Below are positions 1-8,347 of a stretch of 64,000 nt of DNA, in pieces. The notes below the pieces were generated by a model that saw only the letters and a list, made by a program, of their open reading frames with translations, was not told where the DNA came from and ran no database searches. The stretch lies in assembly GCF_003228315.1 (NCBI RefSeq), contig NZ_CP029693.1:4994501-5058500 (forward strand), written 5' to 3'. Every line of letters starts with the position of its first letter. The first letter of the stretch is position 1. The translations under genes were made by a program, and so were the position numbers. This stretch comes from Pseudomonas putida (GTDB taxonomy: Bacteria; Pseudomonadota; Gammaproteobacteria; Pseudomonadales; Pseudomonadaceae).

Positions 1-1
1 G

Positions 2-313
2 GGCAGTGTGCTCGAACACGTGCTCAATCAGTCCAACGAGCATGCCGAGCAAGCGCTGCAAGCAGGCGAGGGCGGTGAGCTGTTTCTGCTGGCCGGGCGT
101 ATCGCCCTGGAGCTTGGCGATGTCCAGCGTGCGGAAATATTGCTCACCAAGGCCCAGGAAGACGGCATGGGCGCGGCGCAGATCCTGCCATTCCACGCCG
201 AGCTTGCCTTCGAGTCCGGCCAATATCATGAGATCCCGGGGTTGCTCGCCAGCCTTCCCGAGAAAACCCGTCAGCGGCCTCCATTCGCTGATCTGGTGAG
301 GAGCTGGACATGA
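2..313 (+). CDS. pelE: PelE, C-terminal fragment (Pel polysaccharide biosynthesis)
   Basis: Partial gene entering from the left edge; only about the last 103 codons are present. The helical Ala/Leu/Glu-rich sequence reads like TPR-type repeats, and its stop overlaps the start of pelF in an ATGA arrangement, as expected for the pelE-pelF junction. PelE is known as an inner-membrane protein with a TPR region that works with the Pel synthase complex. The call rests mainly on position directly before pelF and pelG, since the diagnostic membrane part lies outside the window. Confidence 0.75.
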   Translation, partial: GSVLEHVLNQSNEHAEQALQAGEGGELFLLAGRIALELGDVQRAEILLTKAQEDGMGAAQILPFHAELAFESGQYHEIPGLLASLPEKTRQRPPFADLVRSWT

Positions 314-1824
314 GTCAAAGGGAAGAGGCGCCGATCGCCGATATCTGCCTGCTGCTCGAAGGCACCTGGCCTTACGTGCGTGGCGGTGTGTCGAGCTGGA
401 TTCACCAGATGATCCTCGGCCTGCCGGAATTGACCTTTTCGGTGATGTTCATCGGCGGCCAGCGTTCGGCCTATGGCGAACGCCGCTACCAAGTGCCGTC
501 GAACGTGGTGCACATCGAGGAAGTGTTTCTCGAAGATGCGACCCATTCGACCGACAGCCGAACCACGCCTCGGGAAGCCGACCTGCAGCAACAGCAGGAC
601 TTGTATCGCTTCCTGCATCACCCGGATGCGCCGGAACCTGCGCTGGGCGAAAACCTGCTGATCTGCATCGCCGAAGGCCGCATGACCCTGGACGACGTGC
701 TGCGCAGCCGCGCCAGTTGGGAGGCGTTGAGCGAGGGCTACCGCCTGCACTGCGCCGACCCGTCGTTCATCAACTATTTCTGGACCCTGCGCTCGATGCA
801 GTCGCCGATGCTGATGCTCGCCGAAGCCTCGCGCAAAATGCCACGGGCGCGTGTCCTGCATTCGATTTCCACCGGTTACGCGGGACTGTTGGGCTGCATC
901 CTCAAGCAGCGCTGGAACTGCACCTACTTGCTCAGCGAGCACGGGATCTACACCAAGGAGCGCAAGATCGACCTGGCCCAGGCCAGCTGGATCGCCGAGA
1001 GTTCCGGCGCGGCCTTGAACCGCAGTCTCGATGCCGGCTCCGGTTATATCCGGACCTTGTGGGTGCGCTTCTTCGAGCGCATCGGTCAGCTGACTTACAA
1101 CAGCGCCGACAGCATCATTTCGTTGTACGACGGCAACCGTCAGCGGCAGATCAAGGACGGCGCGGATCCGGTGCGCACCCGGGTCATTCCCAACGGCATC
1201 GACCTGCCACAGTGGACCGCGGCGCTCGAATCCCGCAAACCCGGCATTGCGCCGGTGGTGGGGCTGATCGGGCGGGTGGTGCCGATCAAGGACGTGAAGA
1301 CTTTCCTGCGGGCGATGCGCGGCGTGATCAGCGCCATGCCTGAAGCCGAGGGCTGGATCGTCGGCCCGGAAGAGGAAGACCCGGAATATGTCAGCGAATG
1401 CCGCAGCCTGATGGCGAGCCTGGGGCTGGAGGGCAAGGTGCATTTCCTCGGCTTCCAGCGTATCCAGGAGATCCTGCCGCAGCTGGGGCTGATGGTGTTG
1501 ACCTCCATCAGTGAGGCGCAGCCGCTGGTGATTCTCGAAGCCTGGGCGGCCGGCACGCCGGTGGTCAGCAGTGACGTGGGCTCGTGCCGCGAATTGATCG
1601 AAGGCGGCAGCGCCGAAGACCGTGACCTGGGCCTGGCCGGCAAGGTCGTGGCGATTGCCGATCCGCAGGCCACCAGCGCGGCGATCCTCGAACTGCTGCG
1701 CAACCCGCAACGCTGGGAGTCCGCGCAAGCCAGCGGCCTGCAACGGGTTACTCGCTACTACACCGAAGCCTTGATGCTGCAGCGCTATCGCGATTTGTAT
1801 CAAGCCGCCATGGAGAACAGTTAA
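310..1824 (+). CDS. pelF: PelF, cytosolic GT4 glycosyltransferase for Pel polysaccharide
   Basis: A 504-residue GT4 glycosyltransferase, the expected PelF length. The N-terminus has the PelF signature LLLEGTWPYVRGGVSSW (residues about 12-28). A conserved SEHGIYTKER segment lies near residue 210. The C-terminal Rossmann half carries SEAQPLVILEAW near residue 400, which gives the E-x7-E motif of retaining GT4 enzymes. PelF polymerises the Pel exopolysaccharide in the cytoplasm from a UDP-sugar donor, for export through the PelDEG membrane complex. The start overlaps the pelE stop by four bases and pelG follows with no gap, so the three genes are translationally coupled. Confidence 0.95.
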   Translation: MSQREEAPIADICLLLEGTWPYVRGGVSSWIHQMILGLPELTFSVMFIGGQRSAYGERRYQVPSNVVHIEEVFLEDATHSTDSRTTPREADLQQQQDLYRFLHHPDAPEPALGENLLICIAEGRMTLDDVLRSRASWEALSEGYRLHCADPSFINYFWTLRSMQSPMLMLAEASRKMPRARVLHSISTGYAGLLGCILKQRWNCTYLLSEHGIYTKERKIDLAQASWIAESSGAALNRSLDAGSGYIRTLWVRFFERIGQLTYNSADSIISLYDGNRQRQIKDGADPVRTRVIPNGIDLPQWTAALESRKPGIAPVVGLIGRVVPIKDVKTFLRAMRGVISAMPEAEGWIVGPEEEDPEYVSECRSLMASLGLEGKVHFLGFQRIQEILPQLGLMVLTSISEAQPLVILEAWAAGTPVVSSDVGSCRELIEGGSAEDRDLGLAGKVVAIADPQATSAAILELLRNPQRWESAQASGLQRVTRYYTEALMLQRYRDLYQAAMENS

Positions 1825-3195
1825 ATGGCCGGGATTGGCTTCGAACTCCGCAAGATCCTGTCGCGCGATTCCTATACCGCGACCTTGCACGCTTATGTGT
1901 ATGCCGGGCTGATCAGTTCCGGCCCCTGGGTGCTGTCGATCATCAGCGTGATGCTGGTGGGTATCATCAGCTTGAGCCGTGTGGTGCCCAATACGCTGGT
2001 GGCGCAGTTTCTGGTCACGGTGACCTACATGATGGCCAGCTCGCTGATTCTCACCGGCGGCTTGCAACTGTTCTTCACCCGGTTCGTCTCCGACCGCCTG
2101 TTCGAGCAAAAGTACGATCAGATTCTGCCCAACCTGTTGGGCGTGCTGCTGATGGTCACGGTCGGCGCCGGGGTGCTGGGTATCGTGGTGCTGGTGACCT
2201 TGTTCGATCAGTCGCTGATTTACCGGCTGCTGGTGCTGTCGAACTTCGTGGTGCTGTGCAACCTGTGGATGGTGATCATCTTCCTCTCGGGCATGAAGGC
2301 CTATAACCGCATTCTGCTGGTGATGCTGGTGGGCTATACGCTGATGGTGATCACCGCATACCTGCTGACCTTCCTCGGGATCGCAGGCCTGCTGCTGGCG
2401 CTGTTGATCGGTCATAGCACGCTGCTGTTCCTGTTCCTGTACGACATCCTGCGCGAGTACCGCGCCGAGAAGCTGGTGGCCTTTGACTTCCTCAAGGGGC
2501 GCCAGGTGTTTGTCAGCCTGCTGGTCACCGGGTTCTTCTATAACTTCGGCATCTGGGTCGACAAGTTTCTGTTCTGGTTCAACCCGGGCACCTCGAACAA
2601 CGTCATCGGCCCGCTGCGCGCGTCGATTCTGTACGACCTGCCGATCTTCCTCGCGTACCTGGCGATCATCCCCGGCATGGCGGTGTTCCTGGTGCGCATC
2701 GAGACCGATTTCGCCGAGTGGTACGACCGCCTGTTCAAGGCGATCCGCGAGGGTGAAACCCTGCAGCACATCAACTCGCTGAAAACCGAGATGACCCTGT
2801 CGATCCGCCAGGGCCTGGTGGAAATCTGCAAGGTGCAGGGGCTGACCGTGGTGCTGCTGTACCTGTTCGCCCCGCGCTTGCTGGAGTGGCTGGGGATCTC
2901 CAGTTACTACCTGCCGCTGTTCTACATCGACCTGATCGGCGTGAGCATCCAGGTGGTGTTCATGGCGCTGCTCAACGTGTTCTTCTACCTGGACAAGCGC
3001 ACCGTGGTGCTGGAGTTGTGCGTGCTGTTCGCGGTGTTGAACGCCGTGCTGACCCTGTTCAGCATGTACCTGGGGCCGAGCTTCTTTGGCTATGGCTTCA
3101 CGCTGTCGTTGCTGGTCTGCGTGTTGTTGGGGTTGCATAGGTTGTCTACGGCGCTGGAAGACCTGGAGTACGACACGTTCATGCTGTCGCGCTGA
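1825..3195 (+). CDS. pelG: PelG, Wzx/MOP-like inner-membrane Pel export protein
   Basis: A 456-residue polytopic membrane protein with about twelve hydrophobic segments. The N-terminus MAGIGFELRKILSRDSY is typical of PelG. The family belongs to the MOP flippase superfamily and is thought to carry the Pel chain across the inner membrane with PelD and PelE. Its ATG directly follows the pelF TAA. It is the last gene of the pel operon here, followed by a strong bidirectional terminator, so nothing downstream belongs to the pel transcript. Confidence 0.95.
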   Translation: MAGIGFELRKILSRDSYTATLHAYVYAGLISSGPWVLSIISVMLVGIISLSRVVPNTLVAQFLVTVTYMMASSLILTGGLQLFFTRFVSDRLFEQKYDQILPNLLGVLLMVTVGAGVLGIVVLVTLFDQSLIYRLLVLSNFVVLCNLWMVIIFLSGMKAYNRILLVMLVGYTLMVITAYLLTFLGIAGLLLALLIGHSTLLFLFLYDILREYRAEKLVAFDFLKGRQVFVSLLVTGFFYNFGIWVDKFLFWFNPGTSNNVIGPLRASILYDLPIFLAYLAIIPGMAVFLVRIETDFAEWYDRLFKAIREGETLQHINSLKTEMTLSIRQGLVEICKVQGLTVVLLYLFAPRLLEWLGISSYYLPLFYIDLIGVSIQVVFMALLNVFFYLDKRTVVLELCVLFAVLNAVLTLFSMYLGPSFFGYGFTLSLLVCVLLGLHRLSTALEDLEYDTFMLSR

Positions 3196-3212
3196 GGGGT
3201 TTTTCGGGTGTG

Positions 3213-3253
3213 AAAAAAAAAGGCACTGGCGATGATCGTCAGTGCCTTTTTTT
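3213..3253. terminator. Bidirectional intrinsic terminator after pelG
   Basis: The hairpin GGCACTGGCG / CGTCAGTGCC (3222-3246, loop ATGAT) has an A-run on its left and a seven-T run on its right. It can end both the pel operon and the convergent WYL gene. Confidence 0.9.
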
Positions 3254-3300
3254 ATCGGCGGTGATTGCAGCTGATGCTCGACCACGCCTGTTGTCGAGCT

Positions 3301-4173
3301 TCAGTTATACAGCCACGGTTCCAGTTCGCTGAGGTTCCTCACCACGATTTGTTGTGCTTCCGGGCGGGGGTGCATTTTCGTCGGGTCGATCTGAAACCGC
3401 TGCAAGACATACTTCACCAGCGCTTTGCGGGTGGGGATCAGGAGCTGGCCGTCGAGCATGCCGAAATCGACTTCGATGATCGCCTTCTGCTCGGCGGTCA
3501 GGCGTGAGTCCGGCTCGATAATGACCGTCACGTGGGTGTTCCAGATGTCATCTTCCTCAATCCCGTTGGCGGCCTTGCCGTCCAGTTCGGGTTCACCGCG
3601 CAATCGACTCAGCACAAAGTCACGGTACTGCCCGTTCTTCTCGCAGTAGGCGCGCACATGCCAGCGCATGCCGGTGTAGACCAGCGTGTGCGGGGCAATC
3701 AGCCGGCCTTCCGGAACCGGGTTGCTGAGAGAGACGTAGTCGACTTCCAGTGTCAGGTGGTCGCGGCATGCCTTGAGCAAGGGGCGAAGAATTTCGGGCC
3801 TGATAGAGCGATCGGGCACCTCCAGCACCTTGGTATGGGCGTAGGCCAGCGCCAGGCCTTCGATGTGAGGGGCGCGCTCATTGTTCTGGTAAAGCAGGTG
3901 CAGGTACGCACTGGCGCTGTCGTCGATGAACAGCGGCTTGAAGTGTTTACCGGGGACGTAGCCCTTGAGCTGCTTGTCGTATGTCAAGTTTCGGGGCGCA
4001 TGTTCGGTGATGTAGGTGTTGATGTCCTTGGACGCCTGTTGGCGACTGATGCCAAAGCTCTGGATCAAGTGCCCCGTGGTCAGCCGGCCTTCCCACCAGG
4101 CTACGGTCTCGATCAAGCGATAGCGAAGTGCCAGATCCCAGCGGACTTGTTCGACGGATTGCTTGCGTTTCAT
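3301..4173 (-). CDS. WYL-domain transcriptional regulator, BrxR/CapW-like
   Basis: A 290-residue protein. The N-terminal winged helix-turn-helix (about 10-75) contains WWEGRLTTGHLIQSFGISR. A WYL domain follows (about 120-200, with WHVRAYCEKNGQYRDFVLSRL-like sequence), then a C-terminal dimerisation-type region rich in short strands. This order and the N-terminal wording match the BrxR/CapW family, which represses anti-phage operons (BREX, CBASS) and may sense a nucleic-acid-like ligand. No BREX or CBASS genes are next to it, so the regulator is an orphan. The nearest divergent gene encodes a small membrane protein, and an inverted repeat lies between them. The family call is fairly firm; the target is unknown. 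Confidence 0.8.
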   Translation of the reverse strand: MKRKQSVEQVRWDLALRYRLIETVAWWEGRLTTGHLIQSFGISRQQASKDINTYITEHAPRNLTYDKQLKGYVPGKHFKPLFIDDSASAYLHLLYQNNERAPHIEGLALAYAHTKVLEVPDRSIRPEILRPLLKACRDHLTLEVDYVSLSNPVPEGRLIAPHTLVYTGMRWHVRAYCEKNGQYRDFVLSRLRGEPELDGKAANGIEEDDIWNTHVTVIIEPDSRLTAEQKAIIEVDFGMLDGQLLIPTRKALVKYVLQRFQIDPTKMHPRPEAQQIVVRNLSELEPWLYN

Positions 4174-4209
4174 GACCCCTCCATGTGCGCGAATACTTTA
4201 CCTGTATAA

Positions 4210-4224
4210 GTCTACATTCTAGAC
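4210..4224. promoter_or_regulatory. Candidate operator between the WYL regulator and the divergent small gene
   Basis: The inverted repeat GTCTA-CATTC-TAGAC lies in the 119-bp divergent intergenic region and is flanked by two ACCTGT copies. BrxR-type regulators bind inverted repeats near their own promoters. Binding here is inferred from position and symmetry only. Confidence 0.4.
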
Positions 4225-4292
4225 CTGTCGTCAAACACTACATATCTTTGAATTGTCTTCGAGACCAATCGAATTCACGAAAGGATAGGGAA

Positions 4293-4547
4293 ATGAATAT
4301 GCCGGATGCGATTTTGATCATTGCCTTGCTGATGATGGGCGCCATTTTGCTGGTGCTGTTGTTGCAAAGCCTGAGGTTGGGAGAACTGTGGAAAATGGCG
4401 CGTGGCTGTCAGCGTGACAGGCGCTGGGCGCGGATCCGCGAAATGGAGAACAGGGAGCTGCGCTCGGCGTTGCGTGCCGAGAAAGCGCACATCGAGCAGT
4501 TGCAAAGGAAGCTGGTCATTTTGCAGGAACTGGTACCGCAAGGCTGA
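4293..4547 (+). CDS. Small single-span membrane protein with C-terminal coiled coil
   Basis: 84 residues from an ATG preceded by AAGGATAGGG. An N-terminal hydrophobic segment (about 5-25, rich in Ile, Leu and Met) is followed by a basic stretch. A charged helical tail (about 45-80, ENRELRSALRAEKAHIEQLQ) then looks like a short coiled coil. No family recognised. It is transcribed away from the BrxR/CapW-like gene, so it may be that regulator's target. The open reading frame extends upstream, but this start has the best ribosome-binding site. Confidence 0.65.
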   Translation: MNMPDAILIIALLMMGAILLVLLLQSLRLGELWKMARGCQRDRRWARIREMENRELRSALRAEKAHIEQLQRKLVILQELVPQG

Positions 4548-4564
4548 TGGGGGACTCTGCGCGT

Positions 4565-4891
4565 TCAATCGGAAGATGCGGATGGCGGCAGATCAAACCC
4601 GGTCAGGCGAACCCGCTGCTCTGCCTGCGTCTGTAAAAGGGTGCAGGCCTGCACATTCAGCGTGACGTACTCATCCCAGGAATACTGTTGGTTGTAACGT
4701 TGGGTGTACTGCAGATCCACCCGGCAGATGTCCGGACGCTCTGCGTAAATGGTGCAGCGCTTGCCTGGCGTATCGAAATGCCGACAGGTGCCGTCACCAC
4801 GATCCAGAAAGCGGGTTTCTTCAGCCAGATGAACATGCTGGCAGCACAGTCCACATTGGCTGCAGGGAAAGACAGAGGTGGGGCTGTGCAT
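4565..4891 (-). CDS. YkgJ-family cysteine-cluster protein
   Basis: A 108-residue soluble protein with the pattern CSQCGLCC at Cys10, Cys13, Cys16 and Cys17, plus Cys36, Cys46 and Cys56. This is the CxxCxxCC signature of the YkgJ (UPF0153) family, proposed to bind zinc or an Fe-S cluster. Cellular role unknown. It is short for the family but appears complete. It stands alone: the convergent small gene ends 17 bases away, and the leftward operon above it ends in a hairpin. Confidence 0.85.
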   Translation of the reverse strand: MHSPTSVFPCSQCGLCCQHVHLAEETRFLDRGDGTCRHFDTPGKRCTIYAERPDICRVDLQYTQRYNQQYSWDEYVTLNVQACTLLQTQAEQRVRLTGFDLPPSASSD

Positions 4892-4947
4892 GGGCAGGTT
4901 TCATCGCCGTTGAGGCGATGCCGGAAGTCACTGGAGCAGGGAGGGGG

Positions 4948-4973
4948 AAGGCCCGCGCGCGAGCGCGGGCCTT
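4948..4973 (-). terminator. GC-rich hairpin ending the WYL-controlled operon
   Basis: The stem GGCCCGCGC / GCGCGGGCC with a GCGA loop lies just past the stop of the 342-aa gene. It is very stable but has only a short T/C tract, so termination efficiency is uncertain. Confidence 0.6.
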
Positions 4974-4977
4974 GTCG

Positions 4978-6006
4978 TTATGCCGAAGGAGCGTCCAGGC
5001 CGGCTTTCTGCCCGCTGGCCACGGCGGCCACATCCTGGATGCGCTTTTCCGTTGCCAGCACCAGGTTGCCGTCCTTGTCCAGGATCGCGGTGTCGATCAT
5101 GGCTTTGAGCAACTGAGCAAACTTGACGGAGCGGAACACCACTTTTTTGCTTTCATCGGAGTAGGTCTGGTAGTTGACGCCATTGTTCTCCAGGACAGTC
5201 TTCAACTCGCTGACGGCGCGACGCAGTTGCGAGCTGATCTTGGAGAATGTGGTGTTGGCCAGGGCGGTTACCTGCTCGATGGCGCGCAGTTTACCGACCA
5301 TCAGTTCGGACTGATCGCGGATAGTGCGAGCCTGTTCCATATTGCTGCGGGCATTGTTCAGGGCTTCTTCACCCTTGTTGCCCAGAACGTGGCCGAAGAT
5401 CGCCAGCGCTGGACCGGCGACGATGCCACCCAGGACCATCATGCCCCCGGCCATGCCATAGCCACCGGCCGCCAGCGAACCGCCGCCCAGCCAGGCCAGG
5501 GTGGCGTTGGTGGCCGCCACGCCGCCCAGGGAGGAGATCGCCGTGCCGGTGCTGGCCGTTGCCAGCAACATGGTGCCGTTGTAGGCACCGAACGCCAGTG
5601 CGGCACCTCCGCCCATGCCGGCGCCCAGGCCGAGACCGGCGTCTTTCAATGCCTGATAGTCCTGGCGCAGACCGCCCAGTGTCTTGCCGGAAAAGTCGCC
5701 CGCGTTCAGTTTGTCCAGTTCCGGGCTCTGGCTGAGTTCGCAGTTTTGAAGGCGCTCGAAGGTCACGATGAAGTCGGCGATCACCCCGGTGAACGCGCGC
5801 AGTTTGCGCTGGCCGTAGTCTTCCAGCGTGGTGTTGGTCGCCTTGCGCTGGTCTTCGATTTTACGGTTGGCGGTATCCACCATCGTACGGGCATCGTTGT
5901 TGAGGTCTTTGGCGTCGCTGTGGTCGATCGCGCCGCTGATGCCTTTGGCGGCACCGTACAAACCGGCTGCCGCTGCGACTGCACCGATGATCAGGGGAAT
6001 AGGCAT
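4978..6006 (-). CDS. Glycine-zipper putative membrane-active protein, last gene of WYL operon
   Basis: 342 residues. There is a short hydrophobic N-terminus (1-26), then a charged helical region (about 30-120). A long Gly/Ala-rich apolar block (about 123-210) is full of GxxxG-like steps such as GGGSLAAGGYGMAGG and includes AATNATLAWLGGG. The C-terminal half (about 211-342) is helical and charged. Such blocks occur in membrane-inserting or pore-forming proteins; no enzyme motif or P-loop is visible. The start has AAGGAA seven bases upstream and lies ten bases after the TerB-like gene, so the two are probably co-transcribed. Function unknown; a membrane effector role is inference. Confidence 0.7.
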   Translation of the reverse strand: MPIPLIIGAVAAAAGLYGAAKGISGAIDHSDAKDLNNDARTMVDTANRKIEDQRKATNTTLEDYGQRKLRAFTGVIADFIVTFERLQNCELSQSPELDKLNAGDFSGKTLGGLRQDYQALKDAGLGLGAGMGGGAALAFGAYNGTMLLATASTGTAISSLGGVAATNATLAWLGGGSLAAGGYGMAGGMMVLGGIVAGPALAIFGHVLGNKGEEALNNARSNMEQARTIRDQSELMVGKLRAIEQVTALANTTFSKISSQLRRAVSELKTVLENNGVNYQTYSDESKKVVFRSVKFAQLLKAMIDTAILDKDGNLVLATEKRIQDVAAVASGQKAGLDAPSA

Positions 6007-6016
6007 GCTCTGTTCC

Positions 6017-6589
6017 TTACTCGAGAATAATGGAGATGGTTTTGCTGACTTCCAGGTTCAGCGTTTCCGCACGCTCCAGGAGATCATCGAAAATGAAGTC
6101 TTCCAGTTGGTGGTGCGCTTGAAACTCTTTGAGCAATGCCCACTCGATGCTGGAGATATGTCCGTCTCGAAGAGCGACCAGCAGCAGTTCGAACAGGATT
6201 ACCTTTGGTGCGGTTGGCAGCTCGAATTTCTTGTCCTTGATCAGCTCTTTCAAAATCTTCGTGGCAGCCTGGACACGGGTTTCGGGTTTTTCCGCTTTGG
6301 GGATCGGGAACTTCTTGAGCGCCTCGACGAGTCGCGAACCCACGTCAGAGGGCCCGAAGCCCCAGAGAGGTAGATAGGGGGCTGGAGCACCGATGGACTT
6401 TTCGAGCTCCGCGATCAGCTCGCGCTCTTTTTCGCCTTCCTGGATGGACAGCGCATTCAGGTCGGTACCTGAGGTCAATTCATCCGAGGTTTTTCCGTCC
6501 CACAGCAGCGGTTTATCCGACAGGGCCAGCAGCTTCGCCAGATCCAGCAAGTGTTTTTGGTCCGACTCGGACAGCAGTTTGATCAGCAT
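6017..6589 (-). CDS. TerB-like domain protein, third gene of WYL operon
   Basis: 190 residues. The C-terminal part (about 128-178) has the TerB-like pattern: a helix ending in ALRDGHISSIEWALLKEF, with Asp142-Gly143 and Glu149 in the places of the family's DG...E motif. TerB-like domains are helical modules seen in tellurite and stress operons and in several anti-phage systems, where they may sit at membranes or bind metal. The N-terminal 100 residues are not recognised. It is 30 bases after the 575-aa gene and 10 bases before the 342-aa gene. Confidence 0.7.
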   Translation of the reverse strand: MLIKLLSESDQKHLLDLAKLLALSDKPLLWDGKTSDELTSGTDLNALSIQEGEKERELIAELEKSIGAPAPYLPLWGFGPSDVGSRLVEALKKFPIPKAEKPETRVQAATKILKELIKDKKFELPTAPKVILFELLLVALRDGHISSIEWALLKEFQAHHQLEDFIFDDLLERAETLNLEVSKTISIILE

Positions 6590-6619
6590 TCAGGGTGTCG
6601 TCCTTTTCGAGGGTGTGAG

Positions 6620-8347
6620 TTACAGCTTCAACGGCAGATCGGAGTTCATGAAGTCATCGAATTCCGCCATCGTCTGAAATTGCAGTTGTTTGCCCAGCAG
6701 GGTCGCGAATTGGTTGATGGCCGCCGCGAGGACGTCAGCGCTGGCGCTGGCATTGGAATTCACGATGGCGAACAGGTGCTCCGTTTCCTTGCGCAATTGC
6801 GGCAGTTCGCGCTGCGTGAAGGCGTCCAGCCGTGCTTGCTCGTCGGCAATGCGATCGCGGGCCGCCGCCTGGATGGCTTGGGTGCGGGCCAACTGCTGGC
6901 GCGACAGTTCGACGCCGCGTGCGGCGTCCAATGTGGCCTGGTAGAAAAGCGAAGAGAGGGTGTAACCGATCATGCCGCCAATGGCTGCGCCGACGAAGGG
7001 CACGGGGATAGCCAGTTGTCCCAGGGCAGCCATCATGCCGCTGGAGAGCATGCCTGCACCTTTCTCGCCGACTTCGGTCAGCAGTTGGGCCTCGCTGATC
7101 TCGCCCGTGACATAACGTTTGACCGAGCTGCCCAGCGACAGGCAAATGTTGATCGCCATCGCGGGAGCGTTGGTGTTCGAGAGCGTGCGCAGGGCCTGGC
7201 TGCTCGATTGCTGCATCCCGCCCTTGAGCGCCGCGCCCGCGAACGCGGTGGCATAACCCACGGCACCGGCCTTGGCGGTGTCGAGCGCGAGATCCTGGAC
7301 GGCTTCGCCCACGTTTTTTTCGCCTTGTGCGGTGGCCAGCAGGTTCTGTAGCAGGGAAATACTCCCGCCAATTGCAGCACCGAATTTGGCGCCTTCCATG
7401 CCGGCCCGGTGACTGGTGCGGGCGATGTCGCGCAGGGTGGCGAACTCAGGATGCTTGCGATAGAAGATGGCGTCCTCGGTGGTGAGTCCGCTGTCGCTGC
7501 AATTGTCGGCAAGCTGATCGTAGTTATCCGCTTCGCGACGCAGTTTTGCCGCAGCATCGGTGTTGCCGTTTTTCTCGGCGGCGTCTGCGTTCAGGCGCCG
7601 TTGGCGGGCCTGGTCGCGGCAATAGTCAGCGGCCGGCTTGGGCTGGAAGTCCTTGGAGGCGACCAGTTTCTCGATGGCCTCTGCATCGCGCTGCAATTTG
7701 ATGACCTGGTCCGCCTTGGCCGGGTCGGCGGCGATGCTCTGCGCGCGCTCGCGCAGTTTTTTTGCTTCTTCCAGGTAATACGCCTTGCTGCCCTCGAACT
7801 GTTCCGAGGGCAGCTCCAGTTTGGTCCCCTGGTAGCGGGTGAACTTTCCGTCCTCCCGTGCAATGTCGTCGAGCAACTGATTGCGGTCGCCGACAAATTT
7901 CATCTGGGCCTGAGAGCCTTCGATGATCTGCCCGTCGAGAATCTGCACGCGATCCACAACGTTGTGGTTTCTGCCGTAGTGGGGCAGGTCGTCACTGCGC
8001 GATGTCCGTACCTTGGAGCCGCTGATGATCGCTTCGGCGTTGTCGCGGCTGGTGGCGGCGACCTCCGCGCTGAAACCGGCCTGCTGTTTGATGTTCTGCT
8101 TGGCCAGGTCCGGGTCGGCGTGCACCTTGTGCTTGGCGATATCCGCCAGGCCCTTGGCAAATTTCTGCCCCGTTTCGTGATCGACGCCACTGTAGCCCTT
8201 GAGGAATTCGGCGTTGGCACTGCCATAACGACTGACCGTTTCACTGGTGGACAGCGCGGCGGCGGTGCGGGTGATATCCCGTGCGATTTCTTCTCTGTTG
8301 TCGTCTTGGCGCGGGGAAGCAGGCGTTGCGGTTTCGTGGGAACTCAT
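6620..8347 (-). CDS. 575-aa protein with Gly/Ala-rich hydrophobic segments, second gene of WYL operon
   Basis: The start at 8347 has GGAGG upstream and overlaps the stop of the WYL gene in an ATGA, so the pair is translationally coupled. The N-terminal 120 residues are hydrophilic. Residues 121-155 contain HYGRNHNVVDRVQILDGQ and GSQAQMKFVG, which look like a compact conserved module. Charged helices follow (185-285). Two Gly/Ala-rich apolar segments lie at about 318-378 (KFGAAIGGSISLLQNLL) and 428-475 (FVGAAIGGMIGYTLSSLF), then a coiled-coil-like tail (480-530). No catalytic motif recognised. With the 342-aa protein it makes a pair of proteins carrying glycine-rich membrane-type segments in one operon. 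Confidence 0.7.
   Translation of the reverse strand: MSSHETATPASPRQDDNREEIARDITRTAAALSTSETVSRYGSANAEFLKGYSGVDHETGQKFAKGLADIAKHKVHADPDLAKQNIKQQAGFSAEVAATSRDNAEAIISGSKVRTSRSDDLPHYGRNHNVVDRVQILDGQIIEGSQAQMKFVGDRNQLLDDIAREDGKFTRYQGTKLELPSEQFEGSKAYYLEEAKKLRERAQSIAADPAKADQVIKLQRDAEAIEKLVASKDFQPKPAADYCRDQARQRRLNADAAEKNGNTDAAAKLRREADNYDQLADNCSDSGLTTEDAIFYRKHPEFATLRDIARTSHRAGMEGAKFGAAIGGSISLLQNLLATAQGEKNVGEAVQDLALDTAKAGAVGYATAFAGAALKGGMQQSSSQALRTLSNTNAPAMAINICLSLGSSVKRYVTGEISEAQLLTEVGEKGAGMLSSGMMAALGQLAIPVPFVGAAIGGMIGYTLSSLFYQATLDAARGVELSRQQLARTQAIQAAARDRIADEQARLDAFTQRELPQLRKETEHLFAIVNSNASASADVLAAAINQFATLLGKQLQFQTMAEFDDFMNSDLPLKL

Noticed and set aside
271..3285. Open frame of 1004 codons on the minus strand across pelF and pelG
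   Set aside because: It is antisense to two clear pel genes, is dominated by His, Gln, Arg and Asp as expected from the complement of GC-rich codons, and has no family resemblance.
3301..4891. BREX or CBASS defence system
   Set aside because: Only the BrxR/CapW-like regulator is present; no PglX, PglZ, BrxC, cyclase or effector gene is in the window.
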